45,910 nt of DNA from Paludibacteraceae bacterium (GTDB lineage: Bacteria; Bacteroidota; Bacteroidia; Bacteroidales; Paludibacteraceae), in the NCBI GenBank assembly GCA_017479885.1, contig JAFVBR010000038.1, positions 1 to 45,910 of the forward strand, in the 5' to 3' direction. The notes beneath the pieces are model-generated. The model saw nothing but the letters and a program-made list of their open reading frames with translations, searched no databases and was not told where the DNA came from. Each line of letters begins with the position of its first letter. Position 1 is the stretch's first letter. A program made the position numbers and the translations under genes. Shown here piece after piece: positions 41,557 to 45,910 of the stretch.

Positions 41557-41675
41557 TTCTGCACAGAGCAGAACTATTGTTTTCAACTGATTTGCAGAGC
41601 GATCTGCAACAGTATATTTGGTTGCCAGAGGCAACCGCCCTAACCTCTTTAGAAAGGCTGCTTCGGCAGCCTTTC
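41557..41675 (+). other. four consecutive hairpins after outer-membrane protein gene
   Basis: Four perfect stems follow the stop at once: TTCTGC/GCAGAA (41557-41573), TTGCAGA/TCTGCAA with a GCGA loop (41592-41609), GGTTGCC/GGCAACC (41620-41636) and GAAAGGCTGC/GCAGCCTTTC with a TTCG tetraloop (41652-41675). The last is terminator-like but has no T-run. A structured 3' UTR, a processed small RNA or a set of tandem terminators are possible. Confidence 0.75.
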
Positions 41676-41754
41676 ATCATTGAGTTATCGAAGTCGAAGC
41701 GTTACAAACGAGTTCCCGAGCACTATTTTTGTTTCGTATTCCGACTTTTATTTG

Positions 41755-41762
41755 TAACTTTG
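41755..41762 (+). promoter_or_regulatory. promoter of CNNM/CBS gene, -7 element
   Basis: TAACTTTG matches TAnnTTTG; a TTTG lies 23 bases upstream, slightly far. It is about 36 bases before the ATG at 41798, which argues against the longer TTG start at 41729 because that would lie upstream of the promoter. Confidence 0.65.
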
Positions 41763-41797
41763 CAGCCGTTTATATTTGGCAAACTATCCTCCAAAAT

Positions 41798-43063
41798 ATG
41801 GAAATTTACATTATTATCGCCTGCGCTCTGCTTCTTGCCGCTTTTTTTTCGGGCATGGAGATTGCGTTTGTGAGTTCGAACAAGCTGTTGTTTGAAGTTG
41901 AGAACGCCGACAAGAGCGTGACGGCCACCATCATCCGCCGTTTCTACAAGCAGCCGCAACAGTTTATCACGACAATGCTTATAGGCGGCAACATAGTGCT
42001 TGTGGTATTCTCAATAAAGATGAACGAGTTGCTGCTTCCGCACTTCACATTCAGCGACAATCAGGTACTCTTATCGTTCCTTGTCTCCCTGATTGCAACC
42101 ATCATAGTGCTATTGTTCGGCGAATATCTGCCGAAGATGCTCATGCACAGCAACCCGAACACCTGGCTTAGGGTATTCTCGCCACTGCTATACCTAATAT
42201 ATATAATTCTCTACCCCTTTGCCGTCTTCTGCATGTGGCTATCCAAGGGTATGCTCCGCATCTTCCGCGTGAAGATTCCGAAGAATAACGATGTCAGTTT
42301 CTCCACAGCCGACCTCAACTACCTGGTAGAAGAGATAGCGCCTCAGCCCGACACTGAAAGCCCTGCGAACAAAGAAGAGGCTCCATCAGAAAACGAGATT
42401 CAGATACTTAAGAACGCCTTGGAGTTCTCCAAAGTGAAGATAAGAGACTGCTACGTGCCCCGCACCGACATAGTAGCCCTGCCATACGAGGTGGATGAAG
42501 ACGAGCTGAAACGCACTTTCGACGAGACAGGATTTTCAAAGATACCCATCTACAAGGGCGATATTGACAACATCATCGGCTACATTCACTGCCTTGAGAT
42601 GTTTCACCACAGAAAGACATGGCGCGACCATATCAACAAGATGCCGTTTGTTCCCGAGAACATGGCTGCCGAGAAGCTGATGCGCACGTTCATGCAGCAG
42701 AAGAAGTCGGTTGCAGTAGTAGTTGACGAGTTCGGCGGCACGGCAGGCATAGTAACTTTAGAGGACATCTTCGAGGAGATATTCGGCGATATAGAAGACG
42801 AGCACGATGTACAGGAGTTCACCGCCAAACGTGTGAGCGACAACGAGATAGTGGTCAACGGGAGAATGGAGGTGGAGGAGCTGAATGAGCAGTTTGCACT
42901 CAACCTGCCCGAAGACGAGGCATACGACACAATAGCCGGACTGATACTCAACCAGACAGGCACTTTCCCAAAAGTGAACGAGGAAATACGTGTAGGCAAA
43001 TACCGCCTCAAATGCATCAAAACAGGAGGCAACCGCATCGAAAGAATTAAAATTATACTATAA
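41798..43063 (+). CDS. CNNM/CBS/CorC-domain membrane protein, GldE-like
   Basis: The protein is 421 residues from the ATG at 41798. Domains in order are a DUF21/CNNM transmembrane domain (about 1-165: IIACALLLAAFFSGMEIAFV, LLFGEYLPKMLM), a CBS pair (about 195-325: VKIRDCYVPRTDIVALPYEV, KSVAVVVDEFGGTAGIVTLE) and a CorC/HlyC domain (about 330-420: VVNGRMEVEELNEQFALNLP). Such proteins are linked to magnesium or cobalt efflux. In gliding Bacteroidetes GldE has this layout, but no other gld gene is here. It has its own promoter, and the PpiD gene follows after 141 bases with another promoter. Ion specificity cannot be deduced. Confidence 0.9.
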   Translation: MEIYIIIACALLLAAFFSGMEIAFVSSNKLLFEVENADKSVTATIIRRFYKQPQQFITTMLIGGNIVLVVFSIKMNELLLPHFTFSDNQVLLSFLVSLIATIIVLLFGEYLPKMLMHSNPNTWLRVFSPLLYLIYIILYPFAVFCMWLSKGMLRIFRVKIPKNNDVSFSTADLNYLVEEIAPQPDTESPANKEEAPSENEIQILKNALEFSKVKIRDCYVPRTDIVALPYEVDEDELKRTFDETGFSKIPIYKGDIDNIIGYIHCLEMFHHRKTWRDHINKMPFVPENMAAEKLMRTFMQQKKSVAVVVDEFGGTAGIVTLEDIFEEIFGDIEDEHDVQEFTAKRVSDNEIVVNGRMEVEELNEQFALNLPEDEAYDTIAGLILNQTGTFPKVNEEIRVGKYRLKCIKTGGNRIERIKIIL

Positions 43064-43065
43064 GA

Positions 43066-43097
43066 TTTGTGAGAGTGAATAATAATTTGTACCTTTG
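43066..43097 (+). promoter_or_regulatory. promoter of PpiD-like gene
   Basis: TTTG (43066-43069), 20 bases, then TACCTTTG (43090-43097): full consensus match. The start would be near 43104, about 100 bases before the ATG at 43205. Confidence 0.88.
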
Positions 43098-43204
43098 CAG
43101 GCTTTTTGTGAAAAACTTACAAACAACTCGCAAATAAACCGACATACATATGTCAGCACAGAGTAACAAACATTTACTAAAATAACTAAAACAACTATTA
43201 TAAT

Positions 43205-45259
43205 ATGGCATCTTTACAAAAGATTAGAGAACATGGCGTCCTGCTGCTTATCATAGTAGGTCTCGCCATGCTGGCATTCATCATGGGTGACTTTATGAAT
43301 TCCGGTTCCAGTTTTTTCCACCGCTCAGAGCAGTATGTGGGTGAGATTGAGGGTGAAGACATTCATATCACCGACTTTGAGAATGCACGCGAACAACTGA
43401 CAGAGGTTTACAAAATCGAGACCGGCAGAAACGACCTTGACGAGGAACTTCAATCGAACATTAACAACCAGGTATGGCAACTGATGCTCATGCAGCACAC
43501 TCTCGGTGCTCAGGCACAGAAAATCGGCATGGATGTAACCGCTGACGAGCTTGCAGACAAGTGCTTCGGCGAACACCCGCATCAGATTATAGCCCAGCGC
43601 CCTGCTTTCCGCGACCAGAGCGGACAATTCAACCGCGTTGCCCTCATACAGTTCCTTGCCGGACTGGAGCAGGCTGCACAAGACCCCGAGCAGGCACAGA
43701 ACATCAAGCAGGCACAAACCTACTGGATGTATTGGGAGAATGCCGTTCGTCTGACATGGCTTCAGGAGAAATATACCGACCTGCTGCAAGAGCTGGTTGG
43801 CGCCAACAAACTTGATGCCGAGCAGAACGGAAAGGCAGCTCAGACCAACGTAAACGTACAATACGTTATGCAGCCTTACTACAGTGTGCCAGACTCTGTC
43901 ATCAAAATCAGCAACAGCGACATCCGCAGTCTGTACAAGCAGAAGAAAGAGCAATACAAGCAGGAGCCTACCCGCTCGCTTGAGTATGTAGCCTTCAACA
44001 TTCAGCCCTCTGAGACCGATTTCCAGGATGCAGAGGCATGGATCAAGAAACTGCAGGAAGAGTTCAACACTACCGATGATATCGCAGGTGTGGTCAACCC
44101 CAACAGCGACATCATCTACAACGGTCAGAACTACTCGGATGCCACCATTCCCGCAATGTTCAAGGAGTGGGCATTCCAGAAAGGAAGAAAAGCAGGAGAT
44201 GTTACCGACCTTATCTTCGAGGACAACACCTATGCTCTCGGCCGCATCATGCAGGCAGGTTACACTCTTGCCGACTCAGTAGAACTCCGCGGAACCATCC
44301 TCGCAAGTGCCGACCAACTTGACTCTCTGCAGCGCGAGTGGAAGCAGGGCAAATTCGGAACATCCGAGGAAACCCAGTGGGTTACCGAGACCATGCTCTC
44401 TCGCGAGATTGCAGACAAGGCATTCGAGGGTCAGAAGGGCGCTATCTTCACTGTTCCTTACGGCACCGGCGTTCAGGCAATTCAGATTGTGAACAAAGCC
44501 GCAGCCACTCCCAAGGTCAAAGTGGCTATCCTCTCCCGCACGGTTACTCCGAGCAGCAAGACTTATGCCGCTCTCTACAACGAGGCCAAGCAGTTTGTTG
44601 TCAACAACAACACAGAAGAAAAATTCAAGGCTGCCGCTGAAGAAGGCAACATGGAGATAGAGACCGCCTACAACCTGCAAAAGAACACCAACAAGGTTAA
44701 CGACCTGCAACAGTCGCGTGCTATCGTTCGCTGGGCAAACAAGGCCAAAGAAGGTGCAGTAAGCGATGTGTTCGAATGTGGCGAGAAGTTTGTAGTTGCT
44801 GTTCTTACCGAAGTGAAAGACGGCGAGTATCGTTCAATCAACGATGTTCAGGCAGAACTCCGCATGGAGGTTCTCCGTGACAAGCGAGCAGACATACTCA
44901 TCAAGAAACTACAGGATGCAGAGACCCTGCAGGAGGCTGCCGATCTTGCTTCTGCCGAGATAAAGACCGCCGAAGGCATCAACCTCAACTCCTATCGTTT
45001 CGGAGATGCCGGCATGGAGCCTGCCGTGATTGGTGCAGCAGTCAGTCTTAATGAAGGCGAACTCTCCGCTCCTGTCAAAGGTATGCAGGGTGTATATGTA
45101 CTCCAGTCGGTAAGCAAACAGACCAGTGAGGCAGAAGTAAATGTTGAACAGGAAATTCAGCAACTCAACATGCGCTACTCCTACAGTCTGCCCTACATGG
45201 CTCTCAACCTCATTCAGGAAAAGGCTGACATTACCGACAACCGCAGCAACTTCTATTAA
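43205..45259 (+). CDS. PpiD-like membrane-anchored peptidyl-prolyl isomerase/chaperone
   Basis: The 684-residue protein is anchored by a single N-terminal membrane segment (about residues 12-30: VLLLIIVGLAMLAFIMGDF), with the rest in the periplasm. A SurA_N-like chaperone domain covers about 40-230 (GEIEGEDIHITDFENAREQL, TADELADKCFG). Parvulin-like regions follow at about 255-360 and 555-650 (GAAVSLNEGELSAPVKGMQG). The classical parvulin active-site His/Cys pattern is weak, so isomerase activity is uncertain; a chaperone role in outer-membrane protein folding near SecYEG fits the family. It has a full promoter upstream and a strong terminator downstream, so it is probably monocistronic. Confidence 0.9.
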   Translation: MASLQKIREHGVLLLIIVGLAMLAFIMGDFMNSGSSFFHRSEQYVGEIEGEDIHITDFENAREQLTEVYKIETGRNDLDEELQSNINNQVWQLMLMQHTLGAQAQKIGMDVTADELADKCFGEHPHQIIAQRPAFRDQSGQFNRVALIQFLAGLEQAAQDPEQAQNIKQAQTYWMYWENAVRLTWLQEKYTDLLQELVGANKLDAEQNGKAAQTNVNVQYVMQPYYSVPDSVIKISNSDIRSLYKQKKEQYKQEPTRSLEYVAFNIQPSETDFQDAEAWIKKLQEEFNTTDDIAGVVNPNSDIIYNGQNYSDATIPAMFKEWAFQKGRKAGDVTDLIFEDNTYALGRIMQAGYTLADSVELRGTILASADQLDSLQREWKQGKFGTSEETQWVTETMLSREIADKAFEGQKGAIFTVPYGTGVQAIQIVNKAAATPKVKVAILSRTVTPSSKTYAALYNEAKQFVVNNNTEEKFKAAAEEGNMEIETAYNLQKNTNKVNDLQQSRAIVRWANKAKEGAVSDVFECGEKFVVAVLTEVKDGEYRSINDVQAELRMEVLRDKRADILIKKLQDAETLQEAADLASAEIKTAEGINLNSYRFGDAGMEPAVIGAAVSLNEGELSAPVKGMQGVYVLQSVSKQTSEAEVNVEQEIQQLNMRYSYSLPYMALNLIQEKADITDNRSNFY

Positions 45260-45286
45260 AAAAGACTTGTCAATACAAACAAACCA

Positions 45287-45326
45287 CAGATGAGAGCATT
45301 TACATGAGTGCTCTCATCTGCGTTTT
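45287..45326 (+). terminator. intrinsic terminator of PpiD-like gene
   Basis: CAGATGAGAGCA and TGCTCTCATCTG form a perfect 12-bp stem with a 10-base loop, followed by CGTTTT. It begins 27 bases after the gene stop. Confidence 0.92.
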
Positions 45327-45346
45327 AGCAATTCATTGCTTTTTTG

Positions 45347-45354
45347 TATCTTTG
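45347..45354 (+). promoter_or_regulatory. promoter of last gene, -7 element
   Basis: TATCTTTG matches TAnnTTTG, with TTTT about 20 bases upstream as a weak -33. It lies about 50 to 100 bases before the TPR lipoprotein coding region. Confidence 0.6.
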
Positions 45355-45451
45355 CAGTCGGAAACAGTTAAACCCAAAGTGATCATTAGACTATTTGGGT
45401 TAAACAAACAGAACTATCAGACATTCAAGCATCATATCAGTTGTTATTCTG

Positions 45452-45910
45452 TTGAGTATCAGTCTCTGTTCCTGTTCTCTGACAGAGCAGCGCGAGGCGG
45501 CACTGCAGACCATTGCTATGGCAGACAGTTTGGACATCAAGGGTATGTTATACTCTGATACTGTACGTCTTAGTCAGGCTGTTGATGCCTTGTGCCGCTT
45601 GCCCCACCGCACGGAAAAGGCCAAAGCGCTATATTATTTGGGCAGAAACCACTCTGTCACAGGCAAGGACGCCACTGCAGTTGACTACTATATCGAAGCA
45701 GACAGGCTACACCCAAAAGATCAGCGACTCAAAGGAAGACTATATGCAAACATGGCATATATATGTACACAGCAGAACAAAGACAGCCTGGCTATTGTTT
45801 TCTATGAGAAAGAGTCAAGAATATGGGAAGAACTGCAGAATAAGGATTACTTTGTTTCCTGTCAGTTAGATATCTGTAATTCTCTATGCAAAGAAGGCAA
45901 AACTTATTTA
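45452..45910 (+). CDS. TPR lipoprotein, partial (3' end outside window)
   Basis: The frame stays open to the window end. It reads as a lipoprotein signal (IISVVILLSISLCSC, then SLTEQREAALQTIAMADS) followed by TPR-like helices (AKALYYLGRNHSVTGKDATA, RLYANMAYICTQQNKDSLAI). The start is a problem. After the in-frame stop at 45401-45403 there is no ATG or GTG before the hydrophobic stretch; only TTG at 45452 (used here) or ATG at 45518 is available, and both cut into or lose the signal. A rare start codon (ATT, ATC or ATA, around 45416-45446) or a base error is possible. Function is unknown; TPRs suggest protein contacts. Confidence 0.6.
   Translation, partial: MSISLCSCSLTEQREAALQTIAMADSLDIKGMLYSDTVRLSQAVDALCRLPHRTEKAKALYYLGRNHSVTGKDATAVDYYIEADRLHPKDQRLKGRLYANMAYICTQQNKDSLAIVFYEKESRIWEELQNKDYFVSCQLDICNSLCKEGKTYL

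Noticed and set aside
41652-41675. Standard intrinsic terminator with TTCG loop
   Set aside because: The stem is strong but no T-run follows on either strand, so it is reported as part of a hairpin cluster.
41729-41797. Longer TTG start for the CNNM/CBS protein
   Set aside because: The -7 promoter element lies inside the extension, and the first membrane segment follows the ATG at 41798 directly.

Overview
The window is chromosomal DNA from a Bacteroidales bacterium, Prevotella- or Bacteroides-like; the genus cannot be fixed by eye. The evidence is a SusC/SusD pair, lipoproteins with Cys lipoboxes, type IX secretion-like C-termini, DUF3078 and PKD-like families, and many promoters of the Bacteroidetes form TTTG-N20-TAnnTTTG. 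No tRNA, rRNA, CRISPR array, transposase or phage gene was seen.

Layout. (1) 199-2713, plus: an outer-membrane-type protein, fmt, and an HD-domain hydrolase overlapping fmt. (2) 8428-2740, minus: secA, lgt and a DUF3078 protein, an export and lipoprotein-maturation operon. (3) 27797-8637, minus: a large SusC/SusD locus. A first operon runs SusC, SusD, two lipoproteins, a GHL10 glycosidase and a secreted OB-fold/propeller-like protein, and ends at a strong terminator (15057-15092). A second operon with its own promoter encodes an NAGPA-type phosphodiester glycosidase, a propeller-amidase protein and an acetyl-esterase-like hydrolase. (4) 29773-27948, minus: a BadF-family sugar kinase (MurK-like) and murQ. 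(5) 30275-35863, plus: a NagB-like/PIG-L fusion, a two-domain glycosyltransferase, a lipoate ligase and a SpoIID-domain protein. (6) 36947-35976, minus: a FecCD-type permease. (7) 38679-37410, minus: infC-rpmI-rplT with a repeat-filled leader. (8) 39045-45910, plus: an OB-fold lipoprotein, a small outer-membrane protein, a CNNM/CBS/CorC membrane protein, a PpiD-like chaperone, and the start of a TPR lipoprotein cut by the window end.

Regions 3 to 5 read together as a candidate peptidoglycan-utilisation locus. The amidase would strip stem peptides, GHL10 (family of E. coli DigH) would cut the denuded glycan, and SusC/SusD would import fragments. The kinase and MurQ would convert MurNAc to GlcNAc-6-P. 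The NAGPA-type enzyme is a striking extra: its known chemistry (GlcNAc-alpha-1-P-6-sugar cleavage) matches the linkage that joins wall teichoic acid to MurNAc, and would leave MurNAc-6-P, the MurQ substrate. This is inference from families and gene order. The NagB-like half of the fusion protein has lost the key deaminase residues, so it should not be annotated simply as nagB.

Non-coding features of note: a decamer array in the infC leader, hairpins before rpmI and rplT, a perfect 20-bp palindrome at the predicted start of the FecCD transcript, four consecutive hairpins after the small outer-membrane protein gene, 49-bp and 11-bp repeats around the kinase and murQ genes, and a heptamer array that begins in a stop codon.
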